Below are positions 18,574-26,221 of a stretch of DNA of 64,000 bases, piece by piece. Both the position numbers and the translations under genes were made by a program. The notes under the pieces are model-generated. The model saw only the letters and a list, made by a program, of their open reading frames with translations, made no database searches and was not told the origin of the DNA. How positions within the stretch are numbered: position 1 is the stretch's first letter; each line of letters begins with the position of its first letter. The stretch comes from Megaera polyxenophila (GTDB taxonomy: Bacteria > Pseudomonadota > Alphaproteobacteria > Rickettsiales > Rickettsiaceae), in contig NZ_CP104166.1 in NCBI RefSeq assembly GCF_029982035.1, positions 434,001 through 498,000 of the forward strand. The letters are read 5' to 3'.

Positions 18574-19077
18574 ATGTTTAGTTTTAACAAGGAAAATATT
18601 AAGAAGGCCAAGGAAATATTAGCGAAGTATCCGGTGGGTAGGCAAAAAAGTGCTGTTCTTCCTCTTCTGGATTTAGCTCAAAGACAAAATGGGGGGTGGT
18701 TATCGGTAGAAGCCATTGAATATGTAGCGGATTATATTGCAGAACCATATATGAGGGTCTACGAAGTTGCTTCGTTTTATAGCATGTTTTATTTAAAACC
18801 GATTGGTAAATATCATATTCAAGTATGTGGCACTACTCCTTGCTGGCTTAAAGGAGCTAACGATATCCTAAAAACCTGTGAGGAGCGTATAGGAATTAAA
18901 TGTGGTAATACTTCGGTAGATGGTCAATTTACTATCTCCGAGGTTGAATGTCTTGGAGCGTGTGTAAATGCCCCTTTAGTCCAAATAAATGATGATTACT
19001 ATGAAGATTTAACCCCTGATAAAATGAACGATATTATTGACAAATTATCTGCTCGTCAAAATGGGCAAAAAAGCTGA
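18574..19077 (+). CDS. nuoE: NADH-quinone oxidoreductase subunit E
   Basis: 167 aa, the 24-kDa thioredoxin-like [2Fe-2S] subunit of the NADH-oxidising module. The four cluster cysteines are visible in VCGTTPCWLKGA and VECLGACVNAP. The N-terminal region has the usual YPVGRQKSAVLPLLDLAQRQ helix. The next gene in most genomes is nuoF. Here an exported protein gene lies in between. Confidence 0.96.
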   Translation: MFSFNKENIKKAKEILAKYPVGRQKSAVLPLLDLAQRQNGGWLSVEAIEYVADYIAEPYMRVYEVASFYSMFYLKPIGKYHIQVCGTTPCWLKGANDILKTCEERIGIKCGNTSVDGQFTISEVECLGACVNAPLVQINDDYYEDLTPDKMNDIIDKLSARQNGQKS

Positions 19078-19101
19078 GTAATGGAAAAAAAGTAAGATAT
19101 T

Positions 19102-19875
19102 ATGGTTAAAATATTTGGCCTACTATTATCCATTTTATCTGATATGTCAGGCAAAGTCTTGTTATCCAGAAAAAGTCATATCATGTCTAGGAGTTTGGTA
19201 AAGAGCTATGTTTTTTTAGATCTTTCCTCCATGCAAAGAGGCGTACTTGCTATAACCATGCTAATTTTAATTTCTTCTTCAGCTTACTCTGATTACATAG
19301 CCGGTTCATTTTCTGTTAGTGAAAAAACTCAGGAATTTACTAAATCTGTCGGATCTGGAAAATGTAGCGGAAAAATAACTTATCCTGTACTTTATAATGA
19401 AAATCAGGAAATAATAGATGAAATCAATCATGAAATAACCGATTTTGTCCATTCATATGCAATCTGTAATCAAGGCGAGAGAAGCAATTTTTCTGTAAGT
19501 CTTGATTTACCACCATCTGGGTCAGAAGACTACTTTAGCGTTAGATGGGTTACACAAAAAGATGGAAAAATCTATCGTATAGATAGCTTAAACTTTGATA
19601 TAAACAACTCTGACCTAATACAAATTGATGACATTTTCAATTCAATGAGTAGTGGTGTTTTCAAGGAAATAATAAAACTTTCTGATGGTCACTTAAAATC
19701 TGATGATAATTGGGAAATTTTTCTGGATAAAATTGGTAAAAGAGATATACAGTATTATATCAAAAATGGAGAATGGTATTTAATTTTTAACAGCTCTCCA
19801 TCTTTAGAGAAAATTGTTGAGGTTAAGATTCCACAATATTTTTTAGAAGGTGATGATGTTACAACAGCAAGATAA
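19102..19875 (+). CDS. Exported protein with DUF4163/DUF3298-like (RsiV/PdaC-like) region, inside the nuo operon
   Basis: 257 aa from the first ATG. A hydrophobic segment at about residues 46-63 (RGVLAITMLILISSSAYS) looks like a signal peptide, so the true start may be ATG 19183 or 19231. The mature part reads ITYPVLYNENQEIIDEINHE, then a C-terminal YYIKNGEWYLIF ... EVKIPQYFL. That layout is typical of DUF4163/DUF3298 domains found in RsiV and PdaC-like exported proteins. Its 3' end overlaps the nuoF start by about 20 bp, indicating translational coupling. A role in complex I is not implied by sequence; it may simply be carried in the operon. Confidence 0.6.
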   Translation: MVKIFGLLLSILSDMSGKVLLSRKSHIMSRSLVKSYVFLDLSSMQRGVLAITMLILISSSAYSDYIAGSFSVSEKTQEFTKSVGSGKCSGKITYPVLYNENQEIIDEINHEITDFVHSYAICNQGERSNFSVSLDLPPSGSEDYFSVRWVTQKDGKIYRIDSLNFDINNSDLIQIDDIFNSMSSGVFKEIIKLSDGHLKSDDNWEIFLDKIGKRDIQYYIKNGEWYLIFNSSPSLEKIVEVKIPQYFLEGDDVTTAR

Positions 19876-21127
19876 AATCTTTACTAACCTATACGGGCAA
19901 TATTCTCCTGAACTGGCATCAGCAAAAATGCACGGTGATTGGGATAATACAAAGTCATTAATTGCTAAGGGACGTGATTGGATCATTGAGGAAATTAAAT
20001 CTTCCGGTTTACGGGGGAGAGGAGGAGCAGGATTTTCTACCGGCATGAAATGGTCATTTATGCCAAAGAATCATCTCAACCCCTCTTACCTAGTAGTTAA
20101 TGCTGATGAATCTGAGCCGGGAACTTGCAAAGATCGGGACATCCTTAGATATGAACCGCATAAACTTATAGAAGGGTGCTTGCTTGCTTCTGTCGCAATA
20201 GGTGCTCATAGTTGTTATATATATATAAGAGGTGAGTTTTATAATGAAGCATTGGCGGTCCAACGAGCAATCGATGAAGCTTACCAAGAAAAATTAATTG
20301 GTAAAAATGCTTGTGGTTCTGGTTATGACCTAGATATCTATCTTCATAGAGGGGCGGGAGCTTATATTTGCGGAGAAGAAACAGCTCTGCTTGAAAGCCT
20401 AGAGGGAAAAAAGGGACAGCCTAGGCTTAAGCCTCCTTTTCCTGCAGGTGCTGGCTTATATGGATGTCCTACTACAATTAATAATGTGGAATCCATTGCT
20501 GTAGTACCAACGATTTTAAGGCGTGGGGCATCATGGTTTGCTGCTATCGGTAAGCCAAATAATACCGGAACAAAATTATTTTGCATCTCGGGACATGTTA
20601 ATGCGCCTAAGAATATAGAAGAAGCTATGGGGATTCCTTTAAAAGAATTAATTGAAAAACATGCTGGAGGTATTCGTGGCGGCTGGGATAATTTAAAAGC
20701 TGTAATTCCTGGTGGGTCATCCGTACCGATGATTACAAAAGAAATGTGTGAAACTGTTACTATGGATTTTGATGCTCTTCGTGCTGCTGGTTCAGGACTT
20801 GGTACAGGCGGAGTTATAGTAATGGATAAATCAACTGACATAATTTATGCTATTGCCCGTTTAAGTAAATTTTATATGCATGAATCATGTGGTCAATGCA
20901 CACCGTGCCGAGAGGGTACTGGTTGGATGTGGCGAATGATGATGAGCCTTTGTAGAGGGGAAGCTAAAATTGAAGAAATTGATGAATTGCTGGATATAAG
21001 CAAACAAATTGAGGGACATACAATTTGCGCTCTCGGCGATGCAGCTGCGTGGCCTATCCAAGGATTAGTTAGGCATTTTCGCCATGAGATTGAAGATAGA
21101 ATCAAAAATTTTAAGAAACTTGCTTAA
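19856..21127 (+). CDS. nuoF: NADH-quinone oxidoreductase subunit F
   Basis: 423 aa, the 51-kDa subunit that binds NADH, FMN and [4Fe-4S] cluster N3. Signatures are SGLRGRGGAGFSTGMKW (nucleotide loop), the NADESEPGTCKDR segment, YICGEETALLESLEGKKG and the cluster motif SCGQCTPCREGTGWMWR. Frames open at GTG 19850, ATG 19853 and ATG 19856. The last has a GAAGG site five bases upstream. Transcription is probably coupled to the preceding exported-protein gene. The operon ends here: nuoG and later subunits are not present and an IS256 remnant follows at once. Confidence 0.96.
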   Translation: MLQQQDKIFTNLYGQYSPELASAKMHGDWDNTKSLIAKGRDWIIEEIKSSGLRGRGGAGFSTGMKWSFMPKNHLNPSYLVVNADESEPGTCKDRDILRYEPHKLIEGCLLASVAIGAHSCYIYIRGEFYNEALAVQRAIDEAYQEKLIGKNACGSGYDLDIYLHRGAGAYICGEETALLESLEGKKGQPRLKPPFPAGAGLYGCPTTINNVESIAVVPTILRRGASWFAAIGKPNNTGTKLFCISGHVNAPKNIEEAMGIPLKELIEKHAGGIRGGWDNLKAVIPGGSSVPMITKEMCETVTMDFDALRAAGSGLGTGGVIVMDKSTDIIYAIARLSKFYMHESCGQCTPCREGTGWMWRMMMSLCRGEAKIEEIDELLDISKQIEGHTICALGDAAAWPIQGLVRHFRHEIEDRIKNFKKLA

Positions 21128-21134
21128 ATAGATT

Positions 21135-21410
21135 AAGCGACCAAAATTGTACTTTATACTGATACCTAATTTTTTTATTGATTCCTATTACGGATGCTCG
21201 CGTAATGTAATCTATTGTCAAGTATAAAGTCTTAAAAACAGAATCATCGCTAGGAAAAACCCGCTTATTATTTGTTACTTTGCGTAATTGGCTATTTAGA
21301 CCCTCTATCGCATTGGTTGTATAAATTATCCTTCTAATAACCTCCGGATATTGTAAAAAAACTACCAGATTTCCCCAATTATTTTCCCAGGATTTTGCTG
21401 AACTCATTGC
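21135..21410 (-). pseudogene. IS256-family transposase remnant (C-terminal part)
   Basis: Minus-strand translation from 21407 gives SWENNWGNLVVFLQYPEVI, RRIIYTTNAIEGLNSQLRKV and FKTLYLTIDYITR, the conserved C-terminal block of mutator/IS256 transposases. The first two thirds of the gene are missing, and beyond about 21185 the sequence no longer resembles the family. It abuts the nuoF stop. The same protein segment occurs at 58.2-58.4 kb, where it is split by a group II intron. Confidence 0.85.
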
Positions 21411-21492
21411 GGGTTTGAATTTTTACGAAATAAAACCATTATAGCCTTGTATTTAAAAGGTTTGTAGATATATTGAGTATTCATTAATTTTA

Positions 21493-22090
21493 TAGTCCCT
21501 TTGGTGGTGAAAACCTCCATCTTCCAGATGGAAAAGCTTTAGCTTGTCTAATGCGCCATGATGCGGTAGCATCATAAGTCTATGACTTACTATAACAAAA
21601 GATCACATTCAGTTTTTTATCATCGTTATCATATAGTATGGATAACGAAATATCGCTATAAGGTACTTACTTACGACATAAAAAAACGTGTTCGGGAACT
21701 AGTGTTACAGGTAGCTGAGGAAATGAGTATAAAGATAGAAAATGGCGTTGTATCAAGCGACCATGTCCATATATTTGCAAATATTCCTCCGCATATTAAA
21801 ATTAGTGAATTTGTTCAGAAAGCTAAGGGAAGATCATCTAAAAGAATACAGGAAGAATTTCCGATACTAAAAAAGAAATACTGGGGTAGACATTTATGGG
21901 GCAGAGGATACTTCAGTTCAACTAGCGGTAATGTTACAGATGATATGATTAACGAATATATCAACAAACACACTGACGCTCATGAGACCGACTTTACTTC
22001 AAATATTAGGCTAGAATGAGCTTTAGCTTGATAAGCGACTTCTAGTCGCAAAGATCAAACTTTCATCTCTCAGATGAAAGTGGTTGATTT
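21493..22090 (+). mobile_element. IS200/IS605-family insertion sequence, copy 2
   Basis: 598 bp, apparently base-identical to the copies at 13-610 and 43598-44195 over its whole length, again directly 3' of TTTA and without target duplication. It sits between the IS256 remnant and the IS5-family transposase gene, whose ATG is 16 bp beyond the right end. It may therefore have landed in or next to the left end of the IS5 element. Confidence 0.93.
21582..22019 (+). CDS. tnpA: IS200-type transposase TnpA (Y1 HUH), copy 2
   Basis: 145 aa, identical in protein sequence to the product at 102-539, with HVH at 61-63 and Tyr126. The intact frame and identical sequence mean a recent move. The same start-codon hairpin is present. 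It could supply transposase in trans to the other copies. Confidence 0.95.
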   Translation: MTYYNKRSHSVFYHRYHIVWITKYRYKVLTYDIKKRVRELVLQVAEEMSIKIENGVVSSDHVHIFANIPPHIKISEFVQKAKGRSSKRIQEEFPILKKKYWGRHLWGRGYFSSTSGNVTDDMINEYINKHTDAHETDFTSNIRLE

Positions 22091-22105
22091 AAGTAACCAA
22101 ATAGA

Positions 22106-22968
22106 ATGAGCAGAATTAGACGATACAACAAGCTTCCTACTGTTTTGAGAGAAGATGAATTTAACGAATTTGTCTTACCGCATCTTAAAAAAGGCACACG
22201 TGGTCCAAGTAAAAAGATATCATTTTTCAAATTATTTAATTACATTCTTAAACTCATGCATACTGGTTGCCAATGGGAACAGATACCAATAGACAAAAAT
22301 AAAGACGGCATGCCAGAAATTCACTATACTAATATCTATAATGCTTTTAAGTTCTGGGTTAAGCACGGATGCTTTGATAAGATTTTCGAAGCTTCGGTGG
22401 CAAGGTTATTTAAAGCTGGAATGCTTGATACTGATATATTACATGGTGATGGTACTTGTACTTCTGCTAAAAAAGGGGTGACAACTTAGGGTATAATGGT
22501 CATAAACACACTAAAGGAGACAAGGTTGTACCGTTTTGTGATAGAAACTGCAATGTTATTGCGCCTTTTGTTACTGCTCCGGGTAATAGGAATGAAGGAA
22601 TCCTGCTTACTCCTGCAATATCAAACTTAAAAAAGATTGTAAAACTAATAGGTATAGATCTCAAGGAAAGTACCATGAGCTTAGATGGTGTATATAATTC
22701 ACGTAAAAATCGTAAAGCAATTTTTAATCTTGGCATGACTCCTAATATGCCAGAGAATAAAAGGAGTCGCAAGAAATCTAAGCGAGGAAGAAAGCAAACT
22801 TTTTGCCGGAAAATCTTTAAAGAAAGGTTTAGAACGATAGAGAGAATATTTGCCTGGGAAGATAAATTCAAACGGTTGTTACTGAGATTTGAATTCCACA
22901 GCATAAACCATTATGCTCTGAAAACTATAGCCTACAGCATGGTTAACCTGCGGCATTTTTGTGGATAA
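22106..22968 (+). CDS. IS5-family (IS427-like) transposase, two frames joined by a -1 frameshift
   Basis: The first frame (22106-22489) gives FNYILKLMHTGCQWEQIP and LDTDILHGDGTCTSAKKG, with the first catalytic Asp in the DGT context. The second frame, shifted by -1, continues GYNGHKHTKGDKVVPFCDRN, then MSLDGVYNS (second Asp) and FRTIERIFAWEDKFKRLLLR (catalytic Glu), and stops at 22968. The shift falls on A6G4 at 22469-22478, a known type of slippery site for programmed -1 frameshifting in IS427-group elements. One -1 shift over this span gives exactly 287 residues. All three acidic residues are present, so the element may be functional. The terminal repeats could not be fixed. It could instead be a simple frameshift mutation. 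Confidence 0.8.
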
Positions 22969-22978
22969 CGGCTAAGCA

Positions 22979-23808
22979 TGGATTAAACAAGGTGCGGATG
23001 AAGCTAAAGGGAGAATACTGCCCAAATTGCCAAAAATTAAGCAATTTGATTATAAAATCATCAAAAATTCCAATACAAAAGCTGCAGTTCCAAAATCTTA
23101 TCGACGAGAATAAAAACCCACCCGTTTTTAAACTATGAAACCAGCAATGAGTTCCAGGATAATAAATTATTAGAGTTATTTATAGAAAATAAAAAACATC
23201 TAGCATCGAATCAATTATTGAAGTCAATTACTAAACTTACTAATATCAATTCAGTAATGTTTAAACCTTTATCTTTAGTAATAATAGGAATTATTGTATT
23301 TCTAATTTACCTGAAATATAATTCTATTGTAGTCCAACAAGAAACAATAGAGCTTAATAATAAATATTATTCATTTTCTGAAAAATACCGTACTATAAAA
23401 AAACGTCATCCAGAAGTGGAAAATATTACTAATTTAACAGATTTCTATAATCTCCAAACAATACTCAGTATTAAATCACCAAATCCCTTTGATTTTCTTG
23501 AAAAACTTTTTTCTTTAAGTAATAACCCTAGCATTAAAATAGTTAACATTGATTGGTATACAGAAGATACAGATTTTACTGATAAAAAAATAATACTCAG
23601 TACTGATATATATATTATGTATATAGGTGATAAAAAAAATGAACATGAAGCACAACAAGTTTTACAGGATTATGTAAGTTCAGTAAGGCTGCTCTTTCCA
23701 GATTATCAGGTAAGTTATTCTATAGAATATGACCATACCACTGAATTATTAACTACCCTAACTATACCGGCTAAATTAACTATTAGTAAAAATATAGAGG
23801 GGTCATAA
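22979..23808 (+). pseudogene. 5'-truncated, frameshifted gene for a single-pass membrane protein (PilN/GspL-like layout)
   Basis: Right after the IS5-type transposase an open frame without a start codon reads WIKQGADEAKGRILPKLPK, ending at SYRRE and a stop near 23113. A -1 shift continues as THPFLNYETSNEFQDNKLLE and runs without interruption through 23808. The surviving 3' frame (23218-23808, first ATG 23257) has one membrane helix (LSLVIIGIIVFLIYL), a coiled stretch and a beta-rich tail. Cytoplasmic part, one helix and periplasmic domain is the layout of PilN or GspL, but I see no diagnostic motif. The IS5-family insertion probably removed the 5' part. Confidence 0.55.
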
Positions 23809-24441
23809 ATGCTTGACAAAGTAGTAATTCACCTTAAAAACATAATATTTTTTAAATTAGTTGTATATACTATATCTATTGTTTTACTTGGAGTGCTTAT
23901 TCCTGAGTTTCAGGATCAGTTAGTAAAATCTCTACATGGAAAAGAAAGAGCAGAAATTTTATTTAATCAGTCCATAATCCAGCTTAACTCAATTGTGGAA
24001 TTTGAACAAAAAATTCCTGAAATTAACTTGCAATATAAAGAGTTACTTGCTAATTCCAATAATAAAATTTGTGATACTAGAGAAGGCTTGTTAAGTAATT
24101 TAAGCTTGATTTCTCAAAAACGTAATTTATACGAACCAATCAAAGCGAAAGTGGTTCGGGTATTTGACAACCCATCCATTCAAAATAAGAATAGCGAAAT
24201 TATCCTTTATCAATATGAAGTAACCATAAATTTTGCAGTGGATTCATATGAAGAAGTTCTCAATGTAAGCGACGACATCTATAAAACTTTACCAGTAGGA
24301 GCTGTTATAATAGGTATGCAAATAAGAAAACTTCAAGCGTTGACGCCGGAGATTATACAAAAACTTTCAACCAAGGATTTTCCAGGCCTTACAGAGGTTT
24401 CTATAAAAGTTCTACTTAGAGAGATTGTATATGAAGAATAA
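23809..24441 (+). CDS. Single-pass membrane protein with PilO/GspM-like layout
   Basis: 210 aa, starting directly after the stop of the preceding damaged gene (no gap). It has one N-terminal membrane segment (about residues 12-32), then a charged coiled-coil-like stretch (about 38-75), then a beta/alpha region with YQYEVTINFAVDSYEEVLNV and a hydrophobic turn LPVGAVIIGMQI. This resembles the PilO/GspM plan of short inner-membrane platform proteins of type IV pili and type II secretion. The similarity is structural and weak. If right, the pair would be a leftover of such a platform. Its 3' end overlaps the next start by 11 bp. Confidence 0.5.
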   Translation: MLDKVVIHLKNIIFFKLVVYTISIVLLGVLIPEFQDQLVKSLHGKERAEILFNQSIIQLNSIVEFEQKIPEINLQYKELLANSNNKICDTREGLLSNLSLISQKRNLYEPIKAKVVRVFDNPSIQNKNSEIILYQYEVTINFAVDSYEEVLNVSDDIYKTLPVGAVIIGMQIRKLQALTPEIIQKLSTKDFPGLTEVSIKVLLREIVYEE

Positions 24442-25411
24442 TATAGATATTTTAAAAAATATTGATAATTCTGCTTTCCTAAGCAAAATAAAAAGCCATT
24501 TAGGTAATAATTTAAATAATTATTTAATTACTTCCCTCTCCAATATGCTTGCTATTGATTATGTAAATAGATTGAAGAAAGAACCTAAAATAGAGGAATA
24601 TGTCCAGAAATGTGTGGAGAGGCTAAAAAAGCATTTAAAGCATATGGTAGTTACTGACGAAAGTTTTGCAGGGGTAATGACTTTATTTGCAATTGCTATT
24701 ACTGATAAAAAAGAAATAGGTGATGGGCTAGTTAACACCCAAGAAAAAAACCAAGATATTTTAATAGACGGTTTAGTAGCTGATCAATTCAGTGATTTAT
24801 CACCGACAGAGCAAAAAAATGTAAAAGAAGTGTTGAGAGCTTTATTAAATGGACGTGATGGAAAAGAAATAATGAATTTTATCCATTCAGACCCCAAATT
24901 ATTCTATTCAGTAGTGTTTAGTGCTTACAAAGAAAAAACTAAACAGAAAGAAATCATGGAAGTTGTGACAATTAACCTAAATAAAATAATTGCTGATACC
25001 AAATTTATTAATAGAAAAAGAAATAATATAAAAACTCTAACGGCAAAAATTACGATGGCAGCAGGACTAGTTGCTATTGCCTCAACTGGAGTCTTTATAG
25101 GAGGGCTAATGCTTCCGGCACTTATTGTTCCAGCTTTTGCTCTTTCTGCTAAGTTTGCTCCAGTTGTAGGCGAGAAAGTAGGAGAAATTATTGCACAAAA
25201 TAATAACATGGTGCAAAAAAAGCAAACTCACTTAAAAGAGTTTATGGCGTCAATTGTACAACCGGAATTAGGCCAAAAACTTTCGCATTCTAAAGCCCAT
25301 AAAAAAGATCTAATATTAAAACCAGAATTAGAGATCAAATCTCAGGTCGTTGATATATTAAATCAAACGCGTACCAAAGATATTAATAAAAAGAATTCTA
25401 GGCAAAGGTAA
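24431..25411 (+). CDS. Unrecognised helical protein with a hydrophobic hairpin
   Basis: 326 aa from ATG 24431, which overlaps the end of the preceding gene, so the two are translationally coupled. A TTG two codons earlier is less likely. It is mostly alpha-helical and Lys/Glu-rich. One strongly hydrophobic region at about residues 208-242 (TMAAGLVAIASTGVFIGG, then LMLPALIVPAFALSAKF) could be two membrane passes or a hairpin inserted in a membrane. The rest is polar, with a basic C-terminal tail (KNSRQR). No family is recognised. No signal peptide. Confidence 0.55.
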   Translation: MKNNIDILKNIDNSAFLSKIKSHLGNNLNNYLITSLSNMLAIDYVNRLKKEPKIEEYVQKCVERLKKHLKHMVVTDESFAGVMTLFAIAITDKKEIGDGLVNTQEKNQDILIDGLVADQFSDLSPTEQKNVKEVLRALLNGRDGKEIMNFIHSDPKLFYSVVFSAYKEKTKQKEIMEVVTINLNKIIADTKFINRKRNNIKTLTAKITMAAGLVAIASTGVFIGGLMLPALIVPAFALSAKFAPVVGEKVGEIIAQNNNMVQKKQTHLKEFMASIVQPELGQKLSHSKAHKKDLILKPELEIKSQVVDILNQTRTKDINKKNSRQR

Positions 25412-25431
25412 AGTAAGGTAAACTCATTTAG

Positions 25432-25471
25432 AAAAAATTGTTATATAAGCCCTCGATAACTTATTTAACAA
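25432..25471 (-). terminator. Predicted rho-independent terminator for rppH
   Basis: TTGTTATATAAG (25438-25449) pairs with CTTATTTAACAA (25460-25471), 11 of 12 positions. Read on the minus strand the stem is followed by a run of six T (25432-25437). It lies 150 bp downstream of rppH, the only minus-strand gene here. Confidence 0.6.
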
Positions 25472-25621
25472 TATCGTCAAACTTCCAATTATTAGTAGAT
25501 GTCATTAAATTTCTTAATAGTAGATTTTGGTTAGGGTTTTTAATTTATCTCATATTTTTATGAAGCCTTAAAGCGCTATTTACTTATTTCCGGGAAAGTG
25601 GACTGAAACGTTATCCATCTT

Positions 25622-26113
25622 CTACATAATCAATTCTTTAAATTCTGCTATTATTTTTGAATATAATTTATACTTAAATGGGATAATATTTTCTAATAAT
25701 TCATGTACTTCTACCCACTGCCAGCTGTCAAATTCTGGGTGCTTAGTTTTAACATTTATATCAGAATCTTGGCCGGTAAATCTTATTAAAAACCATTTCT
25801 GCCTTTGTCCGCAATATTTTCCTTCCCAAAGTTTATGAACGAGAAACGGAGGTAAACGATAACTATACCATTTTTTACTTTCGGCAATTATTTTACCTTG
25901 GTTACTTCCTATCTCTTCTGCCATTTCTCTTAGGGCTGCTGCACTTGGAGTTTCACCCAAATTGATTCCTCCTTGCGGCATTTGCCAGCCGTTGGTTTTA
26001 GAATCAATTCTTTTTCCTACAAAAATTCGATTACTTTTATTAATGATCATCATACCAACGCCTTGTCTAAAAGGGAGTTCCTGACCGGGTATCTCTACTT
26101 TTTTTTCTGCCAT
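25622..26113 (-). CDS. rppH: RNA pyrophosphohydrolase (Nudix hydrolase)
   Basis: 163 aa. RppH removes pyrophosphate from 5'-triphosphorylated mRNA and so starts RNase E-dependent decay. The complete Nudix box is visible: GGINLGETPSAAALREMAEE followed by IG, with the REXXEE core. N-terminal GVGMMIINKSNRIFVGKR and the downstream WYSYRLP and KWFLIRF blocks match NudH/RppH. In intracellular bacteria the homologue was historically linked to invasion (IalA), but mRNA decapping is the established activity. The 210-bp gap downstream contains its terminator. Confidence 0.93.
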   Translation of the reverse strand: MAEKKVEIPGQELPFRQGVGMMIINKSNRIFVGKRIDSKTNGWQMPQGGINLGETPSAAALREMAEEIGSNQGKIIAESKKWYSYRLPPFLVHKLWEGKYCGQRQKWFLIRFTGQDSDINVKTKHPEFDSWQWVEVHELLENIIPFKYKLYSKIIAEFKELIM

Positions 26114-26221
26114 GTTTATTTCTGCTCCTTTGAAAGGATAAAAGCCAAAACAACTATATAAGCTTCGATATTAAAAAATATAAAATACCCTTTTATAAGA
26201 ATTCTGGCTCTTTCCACTACG

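Noticed and set aside
20362..20841. 159-codon minus-strand ORF inside nuoF
   Set aside because: Antisense shadow of a highly conserved gene; no start signal or family.
21420..22105. Terminal inverted repeats of the IS5-family element
   Set aside because: Left and right candidate ends share only scattered bases, and the left side is disturbed by the IS200 insertion; ends cannot be set.
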